From Candidatus Ideonella esbjergensis (GTDB taxonomy: Bacteria > Pseudomonadota > Gammaproteobacteria > Burkholderiales > Burkholderiaceae_C), in assembly GCA_016710065.1 (NCBI GenBank), contig JADJLP010000010.1:434001-498000 (forward strand): DNA of 64,000 nucleotides, written 5' to 3'. Positions 1 to 9,926 of this stretch are shown one piece after another. The notes beneath the pieces are model-generated. The model was not told the origin of the DNA. It searched no databases and saw nothing but the letters and a program-made list of their open reading frames with translations. How positions within the stretch are numbered: the first letter of the stretch is position 1; each line of letters starts with the position of its first letter. Both the position numbers and the translations under genes were made by a program.

Positions 1-1264
1 GTGTGGCCGAGGTGAACACCCAGGCACGGGCCGAAGCCGCACGCTGCTCGCCCATCATGGCCCGAATGTCCAGCGGCGACTCGACCAGGCGGGCCTGATG
101 TGGCGTCAGATCGATCCAGCGCACACGCTCGGGCGCGGCGTCCACATGGAACTTCATGCATTGCGCGCCCAACTCCTTGGCGCGACCTTGCAGGCGAATG
201 AAATCAGGCGCCGCCTCCACCACACCCTCCAGGGCCTCGGTAGCGGCACTCAGCGCCTGCACCAGGCTGTCCAGGCACAGGCCCAGGGATTCACCACGGG
301 AAACTTCTTCCCAGCGGCGCTTGATCACCCCGCGCACTTCGCGCATGTCACCGGCACAGGCCAGCCGCAAATTGCGGGCCGCCAGCTCGCAAGCTGAAGA
401 TAGGTCCGACCAAGGCGCCAAGCCACGCGCATGCTGCAGGCCCGCTGCCAGCAGATCGCGAGAGAAATCCAGCACCTGGCCTGTGCCCAGGGTCTGGCCC
501 AGGAACTGCACACCGGCCTCCACCATCTGGTGGGCCTCGTCGAACACGGCCACGTCCACTGTGGGCAACAACTCGGCCACGCCGCTGTCGCGCAGCGCCA
601 GGTCAGCAAAGAACAAATGGTGGTTCACCACCACCACGTCGGCGGCCATGGCCTCGCGCCTGGCCCGCATCAAATGGCAGGCCACGAACTCGGGGCACTC
701 GCCACCCAGGCAGTTTTCGCGGGTGGAGGTGACCAGGGGGATGACCTCGGAGCGCTCGTCCAGCCCATCGAGTTCACTCATGTCGCCGCTGACGGTGCTT
801 TGCGCCCAGCCCTCAATGCGCGCCAACGCCCGCACCGCCATGCGGTCTGGCAAGGTGGCGCTCTCGCGGGCCTGCACCAGGCGGTGACGGCAGAGGTAGC
901 TGGCGCGACCCTTGAGCAAGGCGATGTTGGTGGGCACACCCAAGGCTTCGCTCAAACGTGGCAAATCGCGAAAGAACAACTGGTCTTGCAGGTTCTTGGT
1001 GGCGGTGCTGACCAGGGTTCGGCGGCCAGACAGCAGCACAGGCACCAGGTAGGCGAAGGTCTTGCCAACGCCGGTGCCAGCTTCGGTCACCAAGGCGGCG
1101 CGGTCGGTGATGGCACTGGCCACCGCATCTGCCATGCGGTTTTGCACTTCACGGGGCAGATAGCCCGCATCGGCCCTGGCCAGCGGGCCATCCGGCGCAA
1201 AGGCCTCGGCCACGGCCGAAACCAAGTCCCTGATCGAATCAGGCGCGGACCGCTCAGTGGTCAC
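1..1264 (-). CDS. dinG: ATP-dependent DNA helicase, DinG/YoaA family (3' end cut by window edge)
   Basis: About 421 codons of a superfamily 2, XPD/Rad3-like 5'-3' helicase are visible. Residues 61-69 form the Walker A motif EAGTGVGKT. Cysteines 125, 185, 190 and 196 are spaced as the iron-sulfur cluster ligands of this family. The DEAH box lies at 242-245, and the motif-III-like FTSAT is the last sequence before the edge. Such helicases act on damaged DNA, R-loops or stalled forks. The GTG start directly follows the TGA stop of the YdcH-like gene (TGAGTG), so translation is probably coupled. The C-terminal half is outside the window. DinG and YoaA cannot be separated from this part alone. Confidence 0.9.
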   Translation of the reverse strand, partial: MTTERSAPDSIRDLVSAVAEAFAPDGPLARADAGYLPREVQNRMADAVASAITDRAALVTEAGTGVGKTFAYLVPVLLSGRRTLVSTATKNLQDQLFFRDLPRLSEALGVPTNIALLKGRASYLCRHRLVQARESATLPDRMAVRALARIEGWAQSTVSGDMSELDGLDERSEVIPLVTSTRENCLGGECPEFVACHLMRARREAMAADVVVVNHHLFFADLALRDSGVAELLPTVDVAVFDEAHQMVEAGVQFLGQTLGTGQVLDFSRDLLAAGLQHARGLAPWSDLSSACELAARNLRLACAGDMREVRGVIKRRWEEVSRGESLGLCLDSLVQALSAATEALEGVVEAAPDFIRLQGRAKELGAQCMKFHVDAAPERVRWIDLTPHQARLVESPLDIRAMMGEQRAASARAWVFTSAT

Positions 1265-1468
1265 TCAGGCCGGCTCCGGGGGCACCAGGCGCGCTTCGAT
1301 CTGGGCGATTTCGTCTCGCAGCAGCAAGCGGCGCTTCTTGAGCCGACGCAAGCTGAGTTCGTTGCCAGGAGTTTGGGGCTCGGCCCGGTCGATCAGGTTG
1401 TCGAGGTCGGCATGCTCCATGCGAAGCTCGATGAGGCGGCGCTGGGGGGAATGCAGGTTGTCGGACAT
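1265..1468 (-). CDS. YdcH family small protein (DUF465)
   Basis: This 67-aa protein is highly charged and predicted to be almost entirely helical. The pattern of leucines and charged residues (HADLDNLIDRAE followed by LRRLKKRRLLLRDEIAQIEARL) matches the short coiled-coil YdcH/DUF465 family, whose molecular role is unknown. It is the first gene of a two-gene unit with the DinG-like helicase, whose GTG start follows its stop codon with no spacing. It is transcribed divergently from the PP2C gene, with a gap of only 47 bp. Confidence 0.8.
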   Translation of the reverse strand: MSDNLHSPQRRLIELRMEHADLDNLIDRAEPQTPGNELSLRRLKKRRLLLRDEIAQIEARLVPPEPA

Positions 1469-1515
1469 CGAATCAAGTGGGGCCGCTGGCGTCGTGACAG
1501 TTTATATTGCAGCCC

Positions 1516-2286
1516 ATGAACAAAACCGCCCAGCAGGGATTTCGCATCACCGCTTCCACTGGTTTGCACAAGGGCGACCGCGCCTACCAGCAAGACCAGG
1601 TCGAAATCGTTCCGCACAAGCGGATTCCGGGCTGCGCGCTGGGCATCGTGGCCGACGGCATGGGCGGCAAGAGCGGTGGCCGCACTGCAGCCGATCAGGT
1701 GATCATGACGGCCAAGCAGGTTTTTGACCGCTTCAGCCCCAACGACGACGATGCTGAGAGCATGCTGCGCCAGATGGTGGTGGAGTCGCACCTGATGATC
1801 AAGCTCACCGCCATCACGGCGGATGAAGAACCGCACAGCACGCTGGCCGCCTTTCTGGTGCTGCCGGATCGCAGCGGCTACACGGTGCATGCCGGTGATT
1901 CGCGGGTGTACCACTACCGCGGCCCGGAACTGGTGAGGCGCACCATCGACCACTCGTACGTGCAGCGCCTGATCGACGAGGGAAAGATCACCGAGGCACA
2001 GGCCAACACCCACCCGCAATCGAACTTGCTCACCGGTTGCCTGGGCACGCAACAAGACCCGCCGGTGACGCTGCAACGCATCGACCATCTTCAGGTGGGC
2101 GACACCCTGCTGGCCTGCTCAGACGGCCTCTGGCACTACCTCAGCAACAAGGAAATCGGCGCCATCGTCAACGCTCTGGGCCCGCGTGAAGCGGGCGAGA
2201 TGCTGATCAGCAAGGCCCGCCAGCGGGCCCGTGGCACCGGCGACAACCTGTCGCTGGCGCTGATCCGCTTCGAGCCACTGAAATAG
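1516..2286 (+). CDS. PP2C-family serine/threonine protein phosphatase
   Basis: This 256-aa protein has the metal-binding motifs of bacterial PPM/PP2C phosphatases of the Stp type: GDRAYQQDQ near residue 20, VADGMGG at 45-51, AGDSRVY at 126-132, SDGLW at 202-206 and TGDNLSL at 241-247. It should remove phosphate from Ser/Thr residues in the cytoplasm using Mn or Mg. No signal peptide or membrane segment is present. The ATG at 1516 is preferred over a TTG at 1507. No clear Shine-Dalgarno sequence precedes either, and a TATATT hexamer at 1503-1508 could place the transcript start at the ATG, giving a leaderless message. No Ser/Thr kinase gene lies nearby. Confidence 0.88.
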   Translation: MNKTAQQGFRITASTGLHKGDRAYQQDQVEIVPHKRIPGCALGIVADGMGGKSGGRTAADQVIMTAKQVFDRFSPNDDDAESMLRQMVVESHLMIKLTAITADEEPHSTLAAFLVLPDRSGYTVHAGDSRVYHYRGPELVRRTIDHSYVQRLIDEGKITEAQANTHPQSNLLTGCLGTQQDPPVTLQRIDHLQVGDTLLACSDGLWHYLSNKEIGAIVNALGPREAGEMLISKARQRARGTGDNLSLALIRFEPLK

Positions 2287-2306
2287 ACGTTTTGAGGCCC
2301 GAGGCC

Positions 2307-3404
2307 TCAGGTCAAGGAAGTGTCCACATCGCGGCGCTCCAGCGCCAGGAATTCGGCCGACTGCATCTCGTTCAACCGAGACACCGTGCGCGGAAATTCA
2401 TGCGCCAGCGGCCCCTCGGTGTAAAGCTGATCGGCCGGCACCTCCGCCGACATGATGAGCTTGACCCGCCGGTCGTAGAGCACGTCCACCAGCCAAGTGA
2501 AGCGCCGTGCTTCCGAGGCCAGGCGCACCGGCATGTGCGGCACGCCCGAGAGCATCAGCGTGTGGAACTGCGTGGCCAGTTCCAGGTAGTCGTTCTGCGA
2601 GCGCGGCCCACCACACAGGGTTTGAAAATCAAACCACACCACGCCACCAGCCCGGCGCCGCGCATGCAACTGGCGATGCTCGATGTGCAGCAAGGGTGAT
2701 TCATCGCGGGCCTCGGCCAGCTCGGTGAAGGCCTGCTCCATCGCCGCGTCGGCTTCGGTGCCCAGCGGCGAGTGATAGAGCTTGACGTGCTCGAGCGTGC
2801 GCTGGCGGTAATCGGTGCCGTTGTCGACATTGATGACTTCCAACTTGTCCTTCAGCAGCGCGATGGCTGGCAGGATGCGGTCTCGGTGCAGGCCGTTGGG
2901 GTACAGCGCATCGGGCTGGAAATTGGACGTGGTGACGATGGACACGCGGTTGGCGAACAGCGACTCCAGCAGCCGGTGCAGGATCATCGCGTCGGTCACG
3001 TCGGCCACGTGGAACTCGTCGAAGCAGATCAGCCGAAAGCGCCGGGCGATGCGCTTGCCCAGTTCGTCCAGCGGGTTCTGCAGGCCCTTCAACTCCTGCA
3101 GCTCGCGGTGCACCTCGCGCATGAACTCGTGGAAGTGCAGACGCGTCTTGCGCGTGAGCGGCACGGCCTGGAAGAAGGCGTCCATCAGGAAGCTCTTGCC
3201 GCGCCCCACACCGCCGTACATGTAGACGCCGCGCGGTATGGGCGGGCGCACCAGGGCCTTGGTGATGGCATTGGAGCGCCGGGCCTTGTAGGCCGCCCAC
3301 TCATCCTGGCAGCGCCGCAGGGCGGCCACGGCGCGCAGTTGCGCCGGGTCACTCTGGTAGCCGCGCTCGGTGAGCAGTTGCTGGTAAAGCTCGGTGACCG
3401 TCAT
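2307..3404 (-). CDS. zapE: Cell division protein ZapE (AFG1-like ATPase)
   Basis: This 365-aa protein has the AFG1/ZapE ATPase layout. Walker A GGVGRGKS is at 64-71, followed by the family stretch FHEFMREVH; Walker B LICFDEF is at 125-131 and the sensor TTSN near 158. In Escherichia coli ZapE binds FtsZ at the division site under stress; mitochondrial AFG1 has protein quality-control roles. The ATG at 3404 is chosen because the family begins close to it and a GGGAG lies upstream. The upstream in-frame extension has no family character. It lies downstream of lpdA on the same strand, separated by a compound hairpin. Confidence 0.92.
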   Translation of the reverse strand: MTVTELYQQLLTERGYQSDPAQLRAVAALRRCQDEWAAYKARRSNAITKALVRPPIPRGVYMYGGVGRGKSFLMDAFFQAVPLTRKTRLHFHEFMREVHRELQELKGLQNPLDELGKRIARRFRLICFDEFHVADVTDAMILHRLLESLFANRVSIVTTSNFQPDALYPNGLHRDRILPAIALLKDKLEVINVDNGTDYRQRTLEHVKLYHSPLGTEADAAMEQAFTELAEARDESPLLHIEHRQLHARRRAGGVVWFDFQTLCGGPRSQNDYLELATQFHTLMLSGVPHMPVRLASEARRFTWLVDVLYDRRVKLIMSAEVPADQLYTEGPLAHEFPRTVSRLNEMQSAEFLALERRDVDTSLT

Positions 3405-3420
3405 GCCCCCACACTCCCTA

Positions 3421-3460
3421 CCGGTCGCTGCCCCCCAAGGGGGCTTTGGCAGCGGACCGG
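3421..3460. repeat. Compound inverted repeat between lpdA and zapE
   Basis: CCGGTC-GCTGCC at 3421-3432 pairs with GGCAGC-GGACCGG at 3448-3460 with one bulged base. CCCC and GGGG pair inside around an AA turn. No T-run follows on either strand, so this is a weak candidate for an intrinsic terminator. It may be an RNA-processing hairpin or a copy of a dispersed intergenic palindrome. Confidence 0.6.
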
Positions 3461-3498
3461 CAGAGCCGGATCCGCGCCAATCCCTTGACGGAAAAGCA

Positions 3499-4926
3499 TC
3501 AGAAGTTGAGCGTGCGCTTGTCCACTGCCAGCGCGGCTTCCTTGGTGGATTCCGACAGCGAGGGGTGGGCATGGCAGATGCGCGCGATGTCCTCGGCCGA
3601 GGCCCTGAACTCTATCGCCATCACGGCCTCGGCGATCAACTCGGATGCCTGCGGGCCGATGATGTGCACGCCCAGGATCTCGTCGGTCTTGGCATCGGCC
3701 AGGATCTTGACGAAGCCGGTGGTGTCGCCCAGCGCCCGTGCCCGGCCGTTGGCCAGGAACGGGAACTGGCCGGCCTTGTAGGCCACGCCATCGGCCTTGA
3801 GCTGCTGCTCGGTGCGGCCCACCCAGGCGATCTCGGGGCTGGTGTAGATGACGTAGGGGATGGTGTTGAAGTTCACGTGGCCATGCTGGCCCGCGATGCG
3901 CTCGGCCACCGCCACGCCTTCTTCTTCCGCCTTGTGCGCCAGCATGGGGCCACGCACCACGTCGCCCACCGCCCAGACGTTGGACAGGTTGGTCTTGCAG
4001 TCGCCGTCGACCACGATGGCGCCGCGCTCGTCGAGCTTGAGGCCCACGGCGTCGGGGTTCAGGCCAATGGTGTTGGCCACACGGCCGATGGAGACGATGA
4101 GCTTGTCCACCGCCAGTTCCTGGGCTTCTCCCTTGGCGTTGGCATAGGCGACCGTGACACCCTTCTTGCCCGACTTGACGTCGCTGATCTTCACGCCCAG
4201 CTCGATCTTCAGGCCCTGCTTGGTGAAGACCTTGAGGGCTTCCTTGGCCACACCTTCGTCGGCAGCGCCCAGGAAGGCAGGCAGCGCTTCGAGGATGACC
4301 ACTTCGGCGCCCAGGCGGCGCCAGACCGAGCCCATCTCCAGGCCGATGACGCCGGAGCCGATCACGCCCAGCTTCTTGGGCACGGCGCCCAGGCGCAGCG
4401 CACCGTCGTTGGAGAGGATGTTCTCCTCATCGAATGCGGCGCCCGGCAGTGCACGCGGGTTGGAGCCCGTGGCCACGATGACGTGCTTGGCAGCGATGAC
4501 TTCCTCGGCGGCGCCAGCCACCTTGATCTCGTACAGGCCGTCCTTGGCCGCCACGAAGCTGCCACGGCCGTGGAAGAAGCTGACCTTGTTCTTCTTCAGC
4601 AGGTAGAGGATGCCGTCGTTGTTCTGCTTCACGACGCCGTCCTTGCGGGCCACCATCTTGGCCACGTCCATCTTGACGTCCTTGGCCGAGATGCCGTGGT
4701 CGGCGAAGTGGTGCGTGGCGTGGTCGTAGTGCTCGCTGGACTGCAGCAACGCCTTCGAGGGGATGCAGCCCACGTTGGTGCAGGTACCGCCGGGTGCGGG
4801 GCCGCCAGCGGCGTTCTTCCACTCGTCGATGCAGGCGGTGTTGAAGCCCAGTTGGGCTGCACGGATGGCGGCGATGTAGCCACCGGGGCCGCCGCCGATC
4901 ACGACGACGTCAAATTTTTTGCTCAT
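3499..4926 (-). CDS. lpdA: Dihydrolipoyl dehydrogenase (E3)
   Basis: This 475-aa flavoprotein is the E3 component that reoxidises dihydrolipoamide with NAD. It shows the FAD-binding GGGPGGY at 11-17 and the redox-active disulfide CTNVGC at residues 49-54. Further on are an NAD-binding GSGVIG and the C-terminal active-site segment HAHPSLSE. It follows odhA and odhB on the same strand, so it most likely serves the 2-oxoglutarate dehydrogenase complex. The ATG at 4926 begins the typical MSKKFDV start. The longer upstream reading is not conserved-looking. Its Shine-Dalgarno-like AGGAAAG lies inside a hairpin (4935-4955). Confidence 0.97.
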   Translation of the reverse strand: MSKKFDVVVIGGGPGGYIAAIRAAQLGFNTACIDEWKNAAGGPAPGGTCTNVGCIPSKALLQSSEHYDHATHHFADHGISAKDVKMDVAKMVARKDGVVKQNNDGILYLLKKNKVSFFHGRGSFVAAKDGLYEIKVAGAAEEVIAAKHVIVATGSNPRALPGAAFDEENILSNDGALRLGAVPKKLGVIGSGVIGLEMGSVWRRLGAEVVILEALPAFLGAADEGVAKEALKVFTKQGLKIELGVKISDVKSGKKGVTVAYANAKGEAQELAVDKLIVSIGRVANTIGLNPDAVGLKLDERGAIVVDGDCKTNLSNVWAVGDVVRGPMLAHKAEEEGVAVAERIAGQHGHVNFNTIPYVIYTSPEIAWVGRTEQQLKADGVAYKAGQFPFLANGRARALGDTTGFVKILADAKTDEILGVHIIGPQASELIAEAVMAIEFRASAEDIARICHAHPSLSESTKEAALAVDKRTLNF

Positions 4927-4934
4927 GGATTGCT

Positions 4935-4955
4935 TTCTTTCCTGAGAGGAAAGAA
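4935..4955 (-). promoter_or_regulatory. Hairpin covering the lpdA ribosome-binding region
   Basis: TTCTTTCC and GGAAAGAA form a perfect 8-bp stem around the loop TGAGA. On the coding strand the AGGAAAG that would act as Shine-Dalgarno sequence for lpdA falls in this stem, so translation may depend on the fold. This is inference from sequence only. Confidence 0.4.
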
Positions 4956-4956
4956 G

Positions 4957-5074
4957 TGGTGCAGCCGCCGTAGCGAGCGGCCCGAGCTTGCGTTGAACAC
5001 CGCAGCCGTACACCCGTACGGCGAGGAGCGCAGGCGCGAGATCGGGTCGCGCAGTAGGCGGATGCGCCGCTTCT
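4957..5074. repeat. Intergenic segment with GCCGTAC/GTACGGC palindrome, possibly a dispersed repeat
   Basis: The odhB-lpdA gap holds a perfect inverted repeat, GCCGTAC at 5005-5011 and GTACGGC at 5016-5022, within about 110 bp of GC-rich non-coding sequence. No ORF or promoter is evident. The palindrome plus conserved-looking flanks resemble short REP-like intergenic repeats, but no second copy was noticed in this window. Confidence 0.35.
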
Positions 5075-6325
<1,251 letters not shown>

Positions 6326-6378
6326 GATTTTTCTCTCTAGCTACAGGCAGAACCTGCTTCAAGCGCCACCGCCGAGTT

Positions 6379-6403
6379 GAACGGCACCTTCAGGTGTCCG
6401 TTC
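6379..6403. repeat. Imperfect hairpin between odhA and odhB
   Basis: GAACGG-CACCT pairs with AGGTG-CCGTTC with one bulged T and a two-base apex. It sits in the 120-bp spacer inside the operon. No T-run follows, so it may tune mRNA stability or be a small palindromic repeat. No function can be assigned. Confidence 0.35.
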
Positions 6404-6445
6404 GAACCAGGCGAGTTAGGGCGGCGCAAAGCGTCCGCCTTGACG

Positions 6446-9304
6446 TTATTTGGACAGGACGAAACCCTTGAGCTTGGCGAAGGACTGGTCCAACAAAGCC
6501 TTCTGCTGCTCCTGGTGCAGGTGCGCATAACCCACGGCAGGCGATGCCGAGGCCGGGCGGCCGGCATAACCCAGCTTCTGGCCTTCGAGCATGTTCTCGT
6601 GTATGTAGTGCTGCACGAAGAACCACGAACCCTGGTTCTGCGGCTCGTCCTGGCACCAGACGATCTCGGTCGCGCCCGAGTACTTCTTGATCTCGGTGGC
6701 GAAGGCCTTGTGCGGGAAGGGGTAGAGCTGCTCGACGCGCAGGATGGCCACGTCGGAGGCCTTCTTCTCTTCGCGCTTCTTGACCAGGTCGTAATAGACC
6801 TTGCCCGAGCAGGCGATCACGCGCTTGACCTTGGCGGCGTCAATGTCGGCGTTCTGTTCCGGGATCACGGTGCGGAATTCGCCCTTGGTGAACTCGGACA
6901 GCGGCGAAGTGGCGTCCTTGTTCCGCAGCAGCGATTTCGGGGTCATGATGACCAGCGGCTTGCGGAAGTGGCGCACCATCTGGCGACGCAACAAATGGAA
7001 GATCTGGCTGGCCGAGGTGGGCTGCACGATCTGCATGTTGTTGTCGGCGGCCAACTGCATGAAGCGCTCCAGACGCGCCGAGCTGTGCTCGGGGCCCTGG
7101 CCTTCGTAGCCGTGCGGCAGCATCAGGGTCAGGCCGTTGGCGCGGCCCCACTTCACTTCGCCCGAAGCGATGAACTGGTCGATCACCACTTGCGCGCCAT
7201 TGACGAAGTCGCCAAATTGGCCTTCCCAGATGGTCAGCGTGTTGGGGTCAGAGCCGGCGTAGCCGTACTCGAAGCCCAGGATCGCCTCTTCAGAGAGGAT
7301 GGAGTCGATCACCACGTACGGTGCCTGGCCGTCGGCCACGTTCTGCAGCGGGATGTAGATGCCTTCGTCAAATTTCTCGCGGTTCTGGTCGTGCAGCACG
7401 GCGTGGCGGTGCACGAAGGTGCCGCGGCCGCAGTCTTCACCCGACAAGCGCACCGGGTAGCCCGAGGCCACCAGCGAGGCGTAGGCCAGGTGTTCACCCA
7501 TGCCCCAGTCGACGTTGATTTCGCCACGGCCCATGGCGGCGCGGTCGGCGATGACCTTCTCCACCAACGGGTGCGCCTTGAAGGTGCTAGGGACGGTGGT
7601 GATGCGCTCGGCCAGGCGCTTGATCTCGGCCAGCGGCAGCGCAGTGTCGGCGGCGTCGGTCCACTTCTTGCCCAGGTACGGCGACCAGTCGACCGCGTAC
7701 TTGCTCTTGAAGTTGGTCAGCACCGGGTCCACGGTGTGCTTGCCCGCGTCCATGGCAGCACGGAACGCCTTCACCATCTCGTCCGGGCCTTCGGCTGGCA
7801 GCACGCCTTGCGCGACCAGGCGATCACCGAACAGCTTGCGCGTGCCGGGGTGCTGGGCGATCTTCTTGTACATCAGCGGCTGGGTGAGCGCCGGCGTGTC
7901 CTGCTCGTTGTGGCCCAGCTTGCGGAAGCAGATGATGTCGACGACGACATCCTTCTTGAACTGCTGGCGGTAGTCCATGGCCAGCTGGGTGCACCAGACG
8001 ACGGCATCGGGGTCGTCGGCGTTCACGTGCAGCACCGGGGCCTCGATCATCTTGACGACGTCGGAGCAGTACAACGTAGAGCGGCTGTCCCGCGGGTCGG
8101 AAGTAGTGAAACCGATCTGGTTGTTGATCACCAGGTGCACCGTGCCACCAGTGTAGTAGCCACGGGTCTGGGCCAGAGCCAGGGTTTCCATCACCACGCC
8201 TTGACCGGCAAAGGCAGCGTCGCCGTGCACCAGCACCGGCAGCACCTGCGAGCCTTCCTTGTCGCCACGGCGGTCCATGCGGGCCTTGACCGAGCCTTCC
8301 ACCACCGGGTTCACGATTTCCAGGTGCGAGGGGTTGAACGACAGGCTCAGGTGAACTGGTCCGCCTGGGGTGGGCACATCGCTGGAGAAGCCCTGGTGGT
8401 ACTTGACGTCGCCCGAGGGCAGGTCTTCCGGGGCCGTGTGGTCGAACTCGGCGAACAGGTCCTTGGGCATCTTGCCCAGGGTGTTGACCAGCACGTTCAG
8501 GCGGCCACGGTGGGCCATGCCGATGACGATTTCCTGCACGCCCTTCTCGCCGGCACGCTGCACCAACTCGTCCATCGAGGCGATGAAGCTTTCGCCGCCT
8601 TCGAGCGAGAAGCGCTTCTGGCCAACGAACTTGGTGTGCAGGTAGCGCTCAAGACCCTCGGCAGCCGTCAGGCGGTCGAGAATGTGCTTGCGCTTGTCGG
8701 CCGTGAACGTGGGCTTGGAGCGAGCGCTCTCCAGCTTTTCCTGCCACCAGCGCTTTTCGGTCGGGTCGGTGCAGTGCATGTATTCGGCACCGACGGAGCT
8801 GCAATAGGTTTCGCGCAGCGCCTGCATGATCTGGCGCAGAGTCATGTTCTCGTCGCGGCTGAAGTAGGTGTTCGCGGCGCTGAACGAAATGTCCATGTCG
8901 GACTCGCTCAGGTCATAGAACGCCGGCTCCAGCTCGGGAATCTTGGGGCGCTCGGTGCGCTTGAGCGGATCGAGATCGGCCCAGCGTGAACCCAGGAAGC
9001 GGTAGGCGGCTATCAACGACTGAACGTGCACCTGCTTGCGGGCCACCGCCAGATCGGCCGAGCTGGCCTTGACCGCGAACGCATTCGACTTCGCGCGCTG
9101 CGCAAAGGATTCGATCACTGGGGCGTGGGCCACGTCATGACGGTCGGAGCCATCGGTGGCAGGCACGTTCTGAAGCGCGTCGAAATAGGCGCGCCAGTTA
9201 TCGGGCACGGAGCCCGGGTTGTCGAGGTAGGCCTCGTACATTTCTTCAACGTACGGTGCGTTTCCACCGAACAGGTACGAATTCGACCTGTATTGCTGCA
9301 TCAT
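6446..9304 (-). CDS. odhA: 2-oxoglutarate dehydrogenase E1 component
   Basis: This 952-aa thiamine-diphosphate enzyme decarboxylates 2-oxoglutarate and passes the succinyl group to the lipoyl arm of OdhB. It has the family N-terminus (residues near 10-45, with VEEMYEAYL and WRAYFD) that docks to E2. Thiamine-site and active-site segments GMAHRGRLNVLVN, GDAAFAGQGVVMETL and NNQIGFTT are present, and the C-terminal transketolase-like domain ends with WFFVQHYIHE. It is the first gene of odhA-odhB-lpdA. Two adjacent ATG codons could start it. The 279-bp region upstream is non-coding and should hold the promoter. Confidence 0.97.
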   Translation of the reverse strand: MMQQYRSNSYLFGGNAPYVEEMYEAYLDNPGSVPDNWRAYFDALQNVPATDGSDRHDVAHAPVIESFAQRAKSNAFAVKASSADLAVARKQVHVQSLIAAYRFLGSRWADLDPLKRTERPKIPELEPAFYDLSESDMDISFSAANTYFSRDENMTLRQIMQALRETYCSSVGAEYMHCTDPTEKRWWQEKLESARSKPTFTADKRKHILDRLTAAEGLERYLHTKFVGQKRFSLEGGESFIASMDELVQRAGEKGVQEIVIGMAHRGRLNVLVNTLGKMPKDLFAEFDHTAPEDLPSGDVKYHQGFSSDVPTPGGPVHLSLSFNPSHLEIVNPVVEGSVKARMDRRGDKEGSQVLPVLVHGDAAFAGQGVVMETLALAQTRGYYTGGTVHLVINNQIGFTTSDPRDSRSTLYCSDVVKMIEAPVLHVNADDPDAVVWCTQLAMDYRQQFKKDVVVDIICFRKLGHNEQDTPALTQPLMYKKIAQHPGTRKLFGDRLVAQGVLPAEGPDEMVKAFRAAMDAGKHTVDPVLTNFKSKYAVDWSPYLGKKWTDAADTALPLAEIKRLAERITTVPSTFKAHPLVEKVIADRAAMGRGEINVDWGMGEHLAYASLVASGYPVRLSGEDCGRGTFVHRHAVLHDQNREKFDEGIYIPLQNVADGQAPYVVIDSILSEEAILGFEYGYAGSDPNTLTIWEGQFGDFVNGAQVVIDQFIASGEVKWGRANGLTLMLPHGYEGQGPEHSSARLERFMQLAADNNMQIVQPTSASQIFHLLRRQMVRHFRKPLVIMTPKSLLRNKDATSPLSEFTKGEFRTVIPEQNADIDAAKVKRVIACSGKVYYDLVKKREEKKASDVAILRVEQLYPFPHKAFATEIKKYSGATEIVWCQDEPQNQGSWFFVQHYIHENMLEGQKLGYAGRPASASPAVGYAHLHQEQQKALLDQSFAKLKGFVLSK

Positions 9305-9583
9305 CTTTCGCTCACCTTTTGCTCCGGTTTCCGAAGCGCCGATGGGTTAATCAACCTTCCGCGGCCCGGCTTCACCGGTAGGCGGATCGCGACCCGCCTT
9401 GCTGCTTTGTCTCACGAACCAGCAAGGGGACACAGAAGGACCTGTTTGTCACGGACGGCACTTTAGCACCGGCCTGAACTTCTCTTATGCAGCGTATTAC
9501 GCCCTCGCAACCCCTTTAGTTTCCTGACAAATCGCTGCAGGAGACTGAAAAATGTGCTGGTGAAAGCTTCGCACCCCGCTGCC
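9305..9583. other. Non-coding region upstream of odhA
   Basis: No convincing gene is seen in these 279 bp. An 8-bp inverted repeat, CCTTGCTG at 9397-9404 and CAGCAAGG at 9420-9427, would fold in the odhA leader if transcription starts beyond 9430. A weak extended -10 (TGCTAAAGT on the minus strand, near 9459-9467) is a possible odhA promoter, but it has no good -35 partner. Confidence 0.4.
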
Positions 9584-9916
9584 ATGAGGGTGATCCACCT
9601 GCGGGTGGACGCCCCGCCCATGCCAGCCCCTGGCGCGCCGTGCAATGGCTGCGGTGTGTGCTGTGCAGCCGAGCCCTGCCCCATGGGCGCCTTGGTGAGC
9701 GGGCGCCGCCACGGCCGCTGCAAAGCGCTGCGCTGGGACGACCAACGGAGCCAATACCGCTGTGGCATGGTCATGCGTCCCCAGACGCTGCTGCCATGGC
9801 TACCCGCCATGCTGCGGCCATGGTTGAGCGGGCTCGCTCGCCGCTGGATCTCGTCCGCCTCGGGCTGCGATGCCCATTTGCAAACAACGGCACCAGACGA
9901 CCTATCGGGCGGGTAG
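9584..9916 (+). CDS. Cysteine-rich small protein, YkgJ-like metal-binding motif
   Basis: This 110-aa protein has a cluster of cysteines, PCNGCGVCCAAEPCP near residue 20, with further cysteines in GRCKAL and YRCGM. The C-x2-C-x2-CC arrangement resembles the YkgJ-type putative zinc or iron-chelating domain. No membrane segment or signal peptide is clear. It stands alone on the plus strand between two minus-strand operons. An in-frame ATG at 9554 is possible, but the one at 9584 (MRVIHLRVD) gives a more protein-like start. The function is unknown. Confidence 0.65.
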   Translation: MRVIHLRVDAPPMPAPGAPCNGCGVCCAAEPCPMGALVSGRRHGRCKALRWDDQRSQYRCGMVMRPQTLLPWLPAMLRPWLSGLARRWISSASGCDAHLQTTAPDDLSGG

Positions 9917-9926
9917 GCGGAAGGGT

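Noticed and set aside
431..1519. Long plus-strand reading frame of 362 codons at the left end
   Set aside because: It is the antisense shadow of the DinG-like helicase, which has clear motifs on the minus strand. The product is His/Gln/Gly-rich with no family features.
6377..8989. Plus-strand open frame of 870 codons
   Set aside because: It is antisense to odhA. No start signal or motif supports it.
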